Shown here: in pieces, positions 12,001-22,092 of the stretch
Position numbering within the stretch: the first letter of the stretch is position 1
Layout of the letters: each line of letters opens with the position of its first letter
Source: Mycocentrospora acerina
Taxonomy: Eukaryota > Ascomycota > Dothideomycetes > Pleosporales
Length of the DNA: 64,000 nucleotides
NCBI GenBank assembly: GCA_022701365.1
Contig: JAKUHH010000250.1
Location: 372,001-436,000 of the forward strand
Direction: 5' to 3'
Notes under the pieces: model-generated
Seen by the model: only the letters and a program-made list of their open reading frames with translations
Database searches by the model: none
What the model was told of the DNA's origin: nothing
Translations under genes and position numbers: made by a program

Positions 12001-12629
12001 TTCTGAACCAGAAACTCACACGTAGACCAAGCGCGCTTTCTGCCGATGAAGGGATACGACAGACAACCGAATCCGATCAACCTGACCACAGACTGGCTGA
12101 CGGGCAGCTGGCGAACAAACAAGTCGAGGGTACCCACAACAGGGCAGACGACATGCAGCTTGCACCCACTCCAGATGATAACCCGGCTGACCCTCACCAA
12201 CATGCACACGACGATTCAGCGGATGAGGCAGCAATCGCGGCGCAACTTGGACAAGACACGCGGCACATTCCAAACGGACGGCCTCGCGGCGATGCGATGG
12301 ATGCAGACCATGAAGAGGGCAATTCTCGCACAGAGCCTCTTACACCTCCTAGGTCTGAGAAGAACCTGCTGAACCCGTTGGGCAACGGTGGCATACCCTG
12401 GTATCTCGAAACGTTTGACATTCACGGCACAACCGTGCACGAGGAGCGGTATACTGGTCGCGAGGTGCTCCGGGATATGAGCGAGGAGCTCAGTGAGCTA
12501 GACGATGATATCCTCGACGGGCTTGCAGGCTCAGATCCTGTCCAACCCGCCGACGCAGCAGATGCCACTCCAGCAGACATTCAGAAGGCTGCGGCCAGGA
12601 AGAAGCAGAGGCGGCGTGGCTATAGATGA
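9033..12629 (+). CDS. NTO1: NTO1-like PHD/bromodomain subunit of a NuA3-type histone acetyltransferase complex
   Basis: Five exons: 9033-10176, 10237-10517, 10568-10735, 10787-11619, 11669-12629, giving 1128 residues. The start at 9033 has a good context (gccATGG) and gives the usual N-terminus. Domains in order: a basic N-terminus; an enhancer-of-polycomb-like segment (about 290-385); a PHD finger (about 418-463; CAICDDGDC, FCDGCDLAVHQECYG, WLCRRCQ); an extended PHD of C-x2-C ... H-x2-C type (about 476-590; GCIFCPNVDGAF, WAHLLCAMW, CYICKQKMGACIQC, FHVTCARRA); and a bromodomain-like helical segment (about 785-850). This is the order in yeast Nto1 and human BRPF1/peregrin, which bind methylated H3 tails and scaffold a MYST acetyltransferase. 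The third intron (10736-10786) needs a GC donor to preserve the PHD frame. The C-terminus (about 950-1128) is disordered and acidic. Confidence 0.93.
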
Positions 12630-13474
12630 TTTTTGTTTGTTTGTTTGTTTGTTTTGCTTTTCTCAAGGATGCGCATTTTGCGTCTTGCTTTTGTATCACT
12701 TTGGGCATTTGTATCATATTCTATTCTCGTGGGTTGGGCGAGACCAGGCAAGGCGTTTACTGGTGTATTGGTTTTCCTCGCCTCTGGGTGATGTAGGAAT
12801 GCACTGCTTGCACGTATGGTCACGATAACGGGGCGGGTTCTTTTTTTTATTTTTCTTCTTCTCTTGTGTAGAGCATTTCAGCAAGGAGTAGGGGATCTGG
12901 TGGCTGATTGAGATGAGCGCGGTGAGAAAGGGGGCTAATGAGGTGTCTCTTTGATAGAGTGTACATTCAATTCGAGTGCTGCCACGTAGACGCTCGATCC
13001 AAATGAGACTGCCAGACGAATGAGCGGGAGCCGCATTGCGCAGAGCTGGCCAAGTGCATCCAGGCAGGGCGACCAGGGCGCTGAGCGTTGGTGGTTGTTG
13101 CCCCAGCAGCTGCCTCACTTCTCACCTCTCGCTTTGAGCCCAGCGCACCTACCCCGTGCGGCGGCTGCCCCTTTGTTCCGGCTGGCTCGCTTTCAAGCCC
13201 TCGCGCGCTCTCTCCACACGCATAAATACTCTGCCCGCCTCTGACTCCTCCCGCCCTGCCACCATCTTGCTTCCGCCTCTTCACACGCCCTTGTTGAAGG
13301 GCTCCCGTGTTCCAGCGTCCTAGCAGGTGGTCCGAGCGCCACGCTTACTCAATCAAGACACAGGTGCGGCTCCGTCGATCAGCCCTGCTCCCAAACAACA
13401 ACTTTTTTACCTCACCTCAACCAACCAACCAACCATCAACCATCAACTCCACTTCGCCAACACAGCAGCAAGCA
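12630..13474. other. Intergenic region NTO1 / Tra2-like gene
   Basis: Holds the T-rich 3' UTR of NTO1, including a TTTG run, then a GC-rich stretch and a CAACC-rich leader (13412-13445) directly before the next start codon. No gene is seen. Confidence 0.6.
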
Positions 13475-14565
13475 ATGGAGTACGAAAACGAACAGCGTCC
13501 CTATGACGGTTGGTCTCGACACCCCTGTGCCGCAGGAGTGTCTGCTAACGTTGACGCGTAGATGAGCCTCGCGGCTATGAGCGCGATCGCAGCAGGTCGC
13601 CGCGTGGCGAGCGTCGCGATGTCGACAACTCGCGCGCCCGCAGTGCCTCCCCCAACGACCGCGACAGCCGGTATGTGATTGTGTTTCCTGTCATGCCGAG
13701 AGCACCCGCTAACACGCGATGCAGTGGCCCACCGCCCCAGTCTCGCGAAACGGACGAGAGCCGCAACGAGGGCTCCAACCTGTTCGTGACGGGCATCCAT
13801 CCCAGCCTGAGCGAGGAGGAGGTCACGCGTCTCTTTGAGAAGTATGGCGAGGTCGAGCAGTGCAACATTATGCGCGACCCTCACACCAAGGAGTCTCGCG
13901 GCTTCGGATTCGTCAAGATGGTCACGTCTGACCAGGCTGACGCTGCCAAGGAGGGCCTCCAGGGTGAAGTGCACCAGGGCAGGACGTTGAGCATTGAGAA
14001 GGCACGCCGCGCACGCCCGCGCACTCCCACTCCGGGCAAGTACTATGGCCCACCTAAGCGCGGTAAGTGTACACCTCTGTCCCGTATCCTTCTTGACACT
14101 AATGACATGACAGAGTTTGGCAACGGAGGTCGTGGTCGTGGTCGCGGTGGTCCTCCTCGCTACGGCGACCGCTACGGCTCTGATGATCGCCGTGGAGGTG
14201 GAGGCTATGGACGTCGTGATGACTATGGTTCGCGCAGCTCTCGCTACGACGACCGCGGCTACGGTGGTGGTGGCGGTGGTAGCAGCAGCGGCGGCTATGG
14301 CTCTCGACGAGATGACTATGGCCCACGCTCAGTCGACCGCTATGCCTCAGACCGAAGCTACGGCGGCCGTGAGGGCGGCCGTGAGGGTGGGAGGGAGGGA
14401 GGCAGGGATGACCGACGAGGCGGTGGAGGCGGCGGCTACTATGATCGACCCCCACCCCCTGCGGCTGGTGGCTCCGGTGGCTACAGTGATGCTGCTCCCC
14501 GCGAGGGGTACAGCGGCAGTGGCGGTCGCTCCTACGAGGGTGACTACGATCGCTCTAACCATTAG
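13475..14565 (+). CDS. Transformer-2-like RNA-binding protein (RRM + RGG-rich tail)
   Basis: Four exons: 13475-13508, 13562-13670, 13725-14062, 14114-14565, giving 310 residues. A short RS/RD-rich N-terminus (RDRSRSPRGE) precedes one RRM at about residues 64-140, with RNP2 LFVTGI and RNP1 RGFGFVKM. A TPTPGKYYGPPKR linker follows. The C-terminal half is Gly/Arg/Tyr/Asp-rich with RGRGRGG, DDRGYGGGGGG and a GREGGREGG run. The layout matches fungal transformer-2-like factors, which bind purine-rich exonic enhancers and recruit spliceosome parts. The tail resembles RGG domains that bind RNA and are arginine-methylated. All introns are 51-54 bp with standard GT-AG ends. The third intron is a multiple of three and has no stop, so its retention would stay in frame. 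Confidence 0.88.
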
Positions 14566-16334
14566 CTCTCCTGCTAACCATCTTAGAACCCAAGCGATAC
14601 TAAGTTAGGGTTCATGTTGGGAGTCTCCAATCTGGCAACTTTCTCAACACTTCACTTCTGTAGTTCGACGACTACTTTACTGGGTTCATTATAATACGGC
14701 TTTCACATCACTGGGATATGGTCGACAAAAGTTCTTCGATATGGTTCGCAGCAGTGCAGGATAGCATACTTCGATAGTCTGCCCTCTCGCTGCTCGACAT
14801 TTTCCGAACCCTCTTCAGCTCAGTGGTTTTCCTTGGAAAAACGGTTCAGCACATCGGTAAAGGCTTTCGGGGCAGCAGCTATGGCCCTTGGGAGCATCAT
14901 TCGTCTTCATCGTCTACATCGACACCAAATTGTACTCTATATCTTCCCCTTTCGATGCAGCCTGGACGTCAAGAAATCAGTCCACAACACCTTCCGCACC
15001 ATCAGCAATGTCTACATACTCTCAATATCATCCAATAATGACCGCGACCATGTCAACAGCATCCAACCACCAAATAATCAGTAAATGGGTTTGCAGTAAT
15101 CCACTTCCGACTACCATGTAATCAGGCACCAACATCCCTCCGCCATGTTTTGAGACAATTGTCTTACTCAGAATCTCACACATACTGCGCCTTGCTTGAA
15201 CGAGTAGTTTAGAGCTGCTGAAAAGTGTTCTGTACCATGCCAGCGCCTGTGACAACAGCATGCGACAAACGTCTCCCGACGCAAACCCATGTCTTGCTGT
15301 TGCGCACGTTTGCGGGTGCCGACTGTCGGCTGGGTACAGATAGAGGTGCGTGCCCCGTTTTTCGTTTGTCGCGCCTTGCTTTGTCCGACTCGTTTCCCCA
15401 AACTGAACCCAGATGAATCGCGAAAAAAGGTAGGAGGTGCTCCTGCAGCACCAATTCTTCAGAATCCGAGTGTATGTACTTTGTATCGTTGCACGCTCAT
15501 TAGACTGGATTGCCTGGCTTCAACTTTGTCAGGGCTGCCTCAAGTAGCAGTATCGTAATGTGGTTACACAAACTATGAGACGTGTGTGCGCCAGTGTGCA
15601 TGGCTAAGCAAGTCGGCACCTTTGTATACCTGCTATGAAATTTGACCATGACGTACACTCAGCAAGCATGTAACAACAAATTAATTACGCGTCATCGACC
15701 ACTCTCGGTCGCTGTATGCCCCTGACGCTAAATAGTGGATTTGTGGGGGTTTTGCGGGAGTAGGGTAGTTTGGATCATCCTACAAAGTTAAATTGATCCC
15801 TTGATCTCCAACACCAAGCCAAGCCTTTTAGAGCCATATGTCTTACACAAAATCAACCCCATCCGTGACAGATGCCACAGAAGTATATCCCCCCCTCTTC
15901 TTATTTCTATGGTGCACCGTGAGAAAAAAGTCCAAGGATACCAACCGAATGGAGATTGCCATTCTCAGCTCACAAATGGGTAACAGAATACGACGACATC
16001 GGCCCGTAGGAGGGCCGCGAGTGCGACTTTGATTTTCTCTGTAACTCCCTGTGCCTGAGGACTTTGGCCTTTCTGGCCTTTCGCTAAGTAGACAAAGTGG
16101 TTAGTCGTGCCATTTTGGAGTCGCTGGTGTTGCGACGCCTTGTTGGAAACATGCGCCATTCGTCTGCGCGCCGCGCGGCCACTCCACTGTAGGTCCAGAC
16201 CGTTTTGTACAATTCTACAGAGTGGCTGACACTTCTTACACAGTTTCCAGAGAAGGTAGTTGAAAAGTTTCATGCTTTGTGCTTTTCATGCCCCTTGTCT
16301 TTCACTTCTGGCTTTCCCTTTTGCTTCACTCAAA
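14566..16334. other. Intergenic region without supported gene
   Basis: About 1.8 kb with the 3' flank of the Tra2-like gene and the upstream flank of the DUF3431 gene. Only short unconvincing open frames are present. No RNA gene or repeat family was recognised. Confidence 0.5.
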
Positions 16335-17546
16335 ATGACTAGGAGGAACATCATTCCGTTTCTTGCCCTGGGCTTGACCGGCCTCATTGTCTTCTTTTTC
16401 TTCTATGCAAGCACGAGCAGTCTTGAAGCATGGCGGGGGCTCCCACAACGTATTGGATTGGGAGAACACGTTGGAGACAGTCAGTCAGTGGATGGCCACG
16501 ATGCAAACTATGTGAACTGGAACCCGAAGATCAGCTTCAAACCAGGCTCGACCATGCCAGCAGGGCACAACTGGACGTCTACACTTGTGATTGCAAAGAC
16601 AAAAGAGGAAGACATCAACTGGATCCAAGAAGAGCTCCCTGATCAACAAACGGCCATTTACGTTGCAGATGATCCGACCGCGCCGCTGCACCCGCCCAAG
16701 AACAAGGGCAACGAGGTCATGGTGTACCTGTCATACATCATCGACCACTACGACAACCTCCCCGACATCTCCATCTTCATGCACGCCCACCGATGGGCGT
16801 GGCACAACGACGACATACTCGGCAGCGACGCGAAAAACTACATCCAGCGCCTCAGCCACGAGCGTGTCTGGAGACAGGGCTACGTGAACATGCGTTGCAG
16901 CTGGCGCCCTGGATGTCCCGACTGGCAGCACCCCGGCGAGACGACCAAGAACAAGGAAAAGCAAGAGGAGGTTCTCCTCGCAAAGTCGTGGAGCGAGTTA
17001 TTCCCGCTCGATGAGGTGCCAGCCGTCCTTGCGCAGCCGTGCTGCGCCCAGTTCGCCCTGTCCCGCGAGCGTATCCTGGCGAAGCCGCATGCGCAGTACG
17101 TCTGGTACCGCGAGTGGCTGTTTTCTACCCACCAGCCAAACTACATTAGCGGCAGGATTTGGGAGTATGTGTGGCAGTTTGTGTTTACCGGGGAGCATGT
17201 CGTGTGTCCGATGGAGCACTTGTGTTTCTGCGACCAGTATGGCTTGTGCTTTGGTGGAGGGGATGCGTACTACGAGTTTACGTTGCTGAAGTGGGATCTG
17301 GATGAGCGGGAGCGGGAGCTGGGAGCGCTGGAGGTGCTGTGGGCGGATGTAGAGCCTGCGATGGTGGAGGTTGATGGCCATAGGAGGGAGGAGGATGTCA
17401 AGAGGGTGGAGCAGTTGAAGAGTGAGATTGGAGGGTTGAGGCCAAAGGTGGAGCAGTTGATTGGGGCGGCTAATCAGAGGGGAAGGGATCCGAAGCTGAG
17501 GGCTGAGGAGGTGGGGAGGGAGTGGCATGAGGGTGATGGATTTTAA
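16335..17546 (+). CDS. DUF3431-family type II membrane protein
   Basis: A single-exon frame of 403 residues from the ATG at 16335 (context aaaATGACT). An in-frame ATG at 16260 would add 25 residues, but the chosen start places a short basic N-terminus (MTRRN) before one hydrophobic helix (residues 6-26, IIPFLALGLTGLIVFFFFY), typical of a type II signal anchor. The lumenal part has the DUF3431 features: a strand and helix with ADDP, a conserved VMVYLSYIIDHYDNLPDISIF segment, an HAHRWAWH motif, and a Cys-rich end (CPMEHLCFCDQYGLCF). The C-terminal 90 residues are charged and helical, probably a coiled coil. DUF3431 proteins are common in fungi. A glycosyltransferase-like role has been suggested for similar folds, but no activity can be read from the sequence. 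Confidence 0.85.
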   Translation: MTRRNIIPFLALGLTGLIVFFFFYASTSSLEAWRGLPQRIGLGEHVGDSQSVDGHDANYVNWNPKISFKPGSTMPAGHNWTSTLVIAKTKEEDINWIQEELPDQQTAIYVADDPTAPLHPPKNKGNEVMVYLSYIIDHYDNLPDISIFMHAHRWAWHNDDILGSDAKNYIQRLSHERVWRQGYVNMRCSWRPGCPDWQHPGETTKNKEKQEEVLLAKSWSELFPLDEVPAVLAQPCCAQFALSRERILAKPHAQYVWYREWLFSTHQPNYISGRIWEYVWQFVFTGEHVVCPMEHLCFCDQYGLCFGGGDAYYEFTLLKWDLDERERELGALEVLWADVEPAMVEVDGHRREEDVKRVEQLKSEIGGLRPKVEQLIGAANQRGRDPKLRAEEVGREWHEGDGF

Positions 17547-18227
17547 TGCTTAAATTTTTTTCTTCTAATTTCTTTGGTTTTCTTGGGATGGGATGGGATG
17601 GGATGGGGTGGGGTTTGTTGTGCTAGAGGAGCTCTGCGTTTCCGGCGTTGTCCAAACGGATAGATTGTACATTTTAGATTGATGGTTAGACGTCATCGTT
17701 GAGTTGGGAAATCTCGATACCCCTGGTCTGCGCTTTCAAACTTCTACAGCAACGGTGATGATGATGATGATTGGAACATTTCTCGAACGCTATGGCGAGT
17801 CCCCCCCCGTTTGCTCGGCCACCCCGCAATTTATTCTAAATTCACACGGATCCTCTGAATCTACAAAATCTAAAGTTTATGATTTTGAAGAATTTTTTTA
17901 TACTACTATGGGACCAGGTAAGAGTTCTGTAGGTGTCACAGATCAGGCCGGACTTTGAACGATTTCACCAGTCTTAGTTGTCGTAATCAAAAGAAATCAT
18001 ATCATGCCCAGTTCAGAACGTGATTGGTGCAACAAGTAATATAATGAACTATTAAATTGCGATTTCTCCCACGGGTAGCTTAGCTTTGCTCATGATTCCG
18101 ATCCATGTCGCCTCCCTACCTGCAATGCTTATGCTTATAACCACAGTACAGTGTCTCTCTCATGGCAGCCCATGTCACTTCAGATGAAATTTTCACCATT
18201 TTCATCATATACCTTTGATGTTGAATC
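17547..18227. other. AT-rich intergenic region, left part of accessory stretch
   Basis: The base composition shifts to AT-rich just after the DUF3431 gene. It contains a short GGGAT repeat (17586-17610) and a GAT repeat near 17760. No gene is seen. Confidence 0.5.
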
Positions 18228-18779
18228 ATGCCTGATACAGCGGCTTCAAGAAAGAAAAAAGAGCGCTCCATCTACACTGCGCGGTCACAGCCGATCCACG
18301 CTACTTGGCTCAGACGCTACCTGCCACTTTTTGCCATTAAACTACTGAAGCGCTTCCGAAAATCCAATGGTTCTGTAATTTTTCTTTCGGAGAAGGTATG
18401 CGTCAAATATGGAGCCAGTGCTAGCCTCGGCGAGGCGTCGACTATCCAATTCATCGCGACGCACACTTCGATTCCAGTCCCTCGCGTGTACTGCGCTTTC
18501 GCGAAACAGAACCGAGCATACATTGTCATAGAGAGAATGCATGGAGAGCCAATTGGGATCGGGTGGTATAAGCGTTCAGAGGAAAGCAAGGCAAAGCTAC
18601 TGGGCCGGCTTAAGAAAATGGCCGAGGAGATGCGTCGCATCACGTGTCTGGAAGGCATTGGTGTTGCTCATGTAGGTGGTGGTCCCTTGTATGACCCCCG
18701 GGTACCTGGTACGTCGAATTATTTTGGGCCTTTCGAGACGATTCGGGACTTTCACGGGCAGGCTCATTATAAGTTCTGA
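18228..18779 (+). pseudogene. Truncated aminoglycoside phosphotransferase (APH)-family kinase
   Basis: An open frame of 183 residues resembling the N-lobe of fungal APH/choline-kinase-like proteins: a strand and Lys (SEKVCVKYG, likely ATP-binding Lys), an ASTIQFIATHTSIPVPRVY segment and a hinge region (AYIVIERMHGEPI), then a GPFETIRDFHGQ motif. The frame stops there. The C-lobe with the HGDLxxxNIL catalytic loop and the D-x-D/E metal site, expected in about the next 100 residues, is not found in any frame of the following 600 bases. Full members are about 280-450 residues, so this is half a kinase and probably inactive. It lies in the AT-rich stretch, consistent with decay or a recombination breakpoint. 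A missed distant exon cannot be excluded. Confidence 0.7.
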
Positions 18780-19408
18780 TTCAGGAGTAACCAAAACTTT
18801 GTGCATAATCTGACGATAGGTATGAGTAGACTTCATGACAAATCGCAGCTGGCGAAACTCATAACAGACTACCCCAAGAAGGATAAACAAGGAGGACATC
18901 AACTACAGGCCGATCAAACATTGTAGATTTGGAAATTGAATGACTTTCCTACCTTACCAATTTGGAATGGGTTCATTGAATCTGAAGAAAAAATTAGACA
19001 AAGAAGTGCTAAGTCATATATGCAGTGTTTGACACGCCTCTTGTAGTTTTACGAAGCATGACTAAGTTAGTTACCTAAATGACGCCAATTGCTTATGATT
19101 CTACAATCTTTCCCATGTTCATCTCCTCCTAGCTCCTACCGCCTAAACAACCCTCCCCTGTGTTCTCACAAATAAGTGGTATTGTGCATGAGAACAACTA
19201 TATGGCGCTGCTTGAGTGCTATAGATCAACTTACAAACTACCAATAACCTTGCACTTAATTATCCTGTTCGTACCAGTATTATCGCTGTTTTGTTCGTTG
19301 GGTAGATCAGTACGTTTGACAATCACAACCCCGTTATGGAACCCCTATCGTCTCGTGTATCCGGACTACTTGTCAGTTTTGCTGTCTGATCCTATGACTA
19401 GCCCTGCC
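18780..19408. other. AT-rich intergenic region, no gene
   Basis: Between the truncated kinase and the GIY-YIG gene. It has many stops in all frames and no trace of the missing kinase C-lobe that I could read. Confidence 0.5.
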
Positions 19409-20941
19409 TCAAGAGGCCTTACTGCTGATAGGCAACACTATATCATGTAGCAGAGGATTATGTGATGACCACCCGGTATACTGCATTGTCTGCGAATCCC
19501 ACGGAAACACGCACTGAAATTTGTGAGATGGAGACTGGAGGGCATTTAACCACACCGTCAAGATTGCCTCTGCTAAGGTTACTGTTCTGCGTACGACAAG
19601 GACAGCTTCATTCTCGGAGGTGTTCATCTTCATAACCATGAGCGTGATGAAGCAGCTGTTTCCTTTCAATTGCTTCTTTCTGATATCATGTTGGAGCCTG
19701 GATTCATATTTTGGCTTAACCTTTCTAGTGTGCTCGGCAATCCTCCAGTTCAGGCCACCACCATATTTGCTAGCTGATCCAACGTAGAGATAGCGGTCAC
19801 TGGCCATCTGAATTTGGTGGCTAGATGTAACAAGTCGCGCGTACACGCCGGCATTATTGGTGTCAATCAATGGCAAGCTTTCAAGGTCCTCCCAAGTAGG
19901 AGGTTGCAGTCCTCCAAGTACTTTCTTAACATCTTCCGGAATACCCATTGAAATACTAGAAAGCCATTCGTCAGCTGGGTTTTCCTGAAGCGCCTTTCTC
20001 CAATCCTGTGTCATGTCGGAATCCAGAAGTGCTTGCCAAATCTCAACCAGCCGAGTATTAAAAAGCGACTCTTGCAGCCCGGGCGGCATTTCTTGAGGAC
20101 CCTCAACTGCATCCAGTCTCGACAATGTACTTCCAAGTTCTCGAGATTTCTTCTCTACACTCAATTTCGTTCTCCGTAGCCACTTTGTTATTGTCTTGAG
20201 CGATAGCCTTTGCTGTCGCAGTGCTATCAATTGTTGCGCCTCATCATTCGACCATTGTCCCCGTTTTTTTTGCCTCAGCAGCATTTTTACCTCATCTTTC
20301 CCGAGGATGCGATCTGCTTCTCGAGCAATGAACTTTGCTGTTTTTTGCAGGGATGATCCTATGTCGAGAAATGATTGGCCTTGCCGGAAGCGCAGTTCAA
20401 TCTCTTCGTTTCTCGCCTTACCAGGCAAAAGAATCTCTGACACTGGACCCTTCAATTCCCGTGCAGCATCACTTCCGGCAATATTATGGGGCTTTCTCGA
20501 CGGCGGTAACATTTTTTCCCCTATCTGCAATTTCTTAACATATGTCTGGAATGCATCATCGTACTCGTTCCTGTTCTCATGTGGTATTTTTGAACCATGA
20601 TTTATCAAAGCTTCTATCAAGTCATCTCCTTTGGGAATAGTAAAAGTGTACGCCACGTATGCGCGTTGATTATCTCTTCGAAAATAAAAAGAGAGGTATT
20701 GGAGCTTCTGACTGGTAGTCGGATCATCGTGAGGGGGGAAACGTGCTTTAGTCAGCACGCGCGGATTGCGTTCGAATGTTACCCGCACCAAGGAGACTAT
20801 GGATACAGCTTGGAGATGCGGTAAAAGTGGCTGTTGAAGAGCGAGTCGTCCTTCTCTACTGGTTCGTATAAGTGGACATTGTAATCTACGTAAAACCTTG
20901 AACGAAGTCCTGAGAAGCGTCATTTTGGGCGTGATAACCAC
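19409..20941 (-). CDS. Myb/HTH-like + GIY-YIG nuclease-domain protein, possible mitochondrial presequence
   Basis: A single uninterrupted frame of 510 residues. The N-terminus (about 1-40) is rich in Arg and hydroxylated residues and almost free of acids (one Glu), as in mitochondrial presequences. Residues about 178-212 (LRFRQGQSFLDIGSSLQK, then AREADRIL) and about 226-268 (RGQWSNDEAQQLIALRQ, then ITKWLRRTKLSVEKKSREL) look like two Myb/SANT or helix-turn-helix units. From about 360 a GIY-YIG core follows: GVY at 365-367, YVG at 386-388, the helix with Arg400 and His404 (GGLNWRIAEHT), and a later helix carrying the expected catalytic Glu458 (TLAEAILTVWL). All the usual core positions are present, so the nuclease may be active. 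Known GIY-YIG proteins include homing endonucleases, UvrC and Slx1; this is none of those by layout. The surrounding DNA is AT-rich and gene-poor. Confidence 0.72.
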   Translation of the reverse strand: MVITPKMTLLRTSFKVLRRLQCPLIRTSREGRLALQQPLLPHLQAVSIVSLVRVTFERNPRVLTKARFPPHDDPTTSQKLQYLSFYFRRDNQRAYVAYTFTIPKGDDLIEALINHGSKIPHENRNEYDDAFQTYVKKLQIGEKMLPPSRKPHNIAGSDAARELKGPVSEILLPGKARNEEIELRFRQGQSFLDIGSSLQKTAKFIAREADRILGKDEVKMLLRQKKRGQWSNDEAQQLIALRQQRLSLKTITKWLRRTKLSVEKKSRELGSTLSRLDAVEGPQEMPPGLQESLFNTRLVEIWQALLDSDMTQDWRKALQENPADEWLSSISMGIPEDVKKVLGGLQPPTWEDLESLPLIDTNNAGVYARLVTSSHQIQMASDRYLYVGSASKYGGGLNWRIAEHTRKVKPKYESRLQHDIRKKQLKGNSCFITLMVMKMNTSENEAVLVVRRTVTLAEAILTVWLNALQSPSHKFQCVFPWDSQTMQYTGWSSHNPLLHDIVLPISSKAS

Positions 20942-22092
20942 GAAGTTATCTACATGGACTAGTGAAGCGTGTTAATAGATGTGAGGCACAGTAGGACAAA
21001 GGTTATGGAAAGAGCGTTAGAAAACTTGATTGCAGGTTATGCAAATAATGCTTTATCTGTCTGTCATATTTATATCATCATGTGGTTGGGTGATTCTCAT
21101 TGAAAGACGAAAGCATACGTGCTGTGAATTGATGTGTCATACATCAACTAAGCTTAATGCTGTGTTCAACGTCAACTAAATGTCCAGGATACTCCCGATT
21201 TTCATTGTTATTAAAATTCAGTATTTCAGATTATGAAAACGTCAGGTTGCTAGCAATCTGCAACTCTAGGCCTAAAGCTCTGGAAATTAAAGAGGAGATT
21301 GCAGGTAGTGTGTTAAGTTGAATTCTTAAGAATTTCAACGATGGAGGTGCTAAGAAGAGCGCTCTAAAAAAAGGCAAGGTTAGTGATTAACATCTCTGGG
21401 ACTCTTTTAATGTGAAGACAAAATTGCTTACCTAATCCAACCCTGTTGAGGTGCAAACTCAATCACATGTCTCTTTCCAAACGACACAAACAACGCAAAC
21501 CAACCCCCACTCCCGCCGCAATCCAATCCCATCCCCAAAAAGCCGCCGCTGGTCAGCTGCTGTCGCATGTTTGTAGCTCCTACATGGCAAACAACAACAG
21601 CGCAACCAGCACTTCACACGAGGTGCGCAATCTGCCGGACTGCTGTTTTCCACAATCATACCCGATCCCATCAAACCAAATCAAACCAAATCACGTCCCT
21701 AATTTCCTTCCTTCCTCTCCCGTCACTCAATGTCTCGCCCCAAGCTGCCTTGACCCAAACTATACCTGCCCCCAAGCCTGCCTTATGCCAAACAATCTTT
21801 CTTCTTCGCCGCCCAAACCAAACCATGTAATCGCCTCGAGGCCAAACCAAACAAGGTGGGAGTTTGCATTGAGAAGAGTTTCGATGCGGCTCTCCATTCT
21901 TGCCATCGAGTCTTTTCTATTTAGCCTGCTTGATATTTCATGTTCCTTTTCTACTGTACATTTTTGATCAAAGAGCTCACAAGTGTGTTTTTGACAGCTT
22001 CATCTGCGCTACATTAATATTGCTTGGTTACTACGGTATTACCGGGTCTGATCTGATCTGATCTGGTCTGGTCTGGTTGTGAGCCAGCCACG
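20942..22092. other. Intergenic region, right part of accessory stretch
   Basis: AT-rich to about 21430, then a CCAAA/CAAAC-rich stretch to about 21860 that is probably upstream sequence of the gene at 22093. No gene is seen. It ends in a short TCTGA-type tandem repeat directly before that gene. Confidence 0.5.
22045..22078. repeat. Pentanucleotide TCTGA/TCTGG repeat in a 5' leader
   Basis: About six tandem five-base units (TCTGA passing to TCTGG) lie 15-48 bases before the start codon at 22093, so probably in the 5' UTR. Confidence 0.8.
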
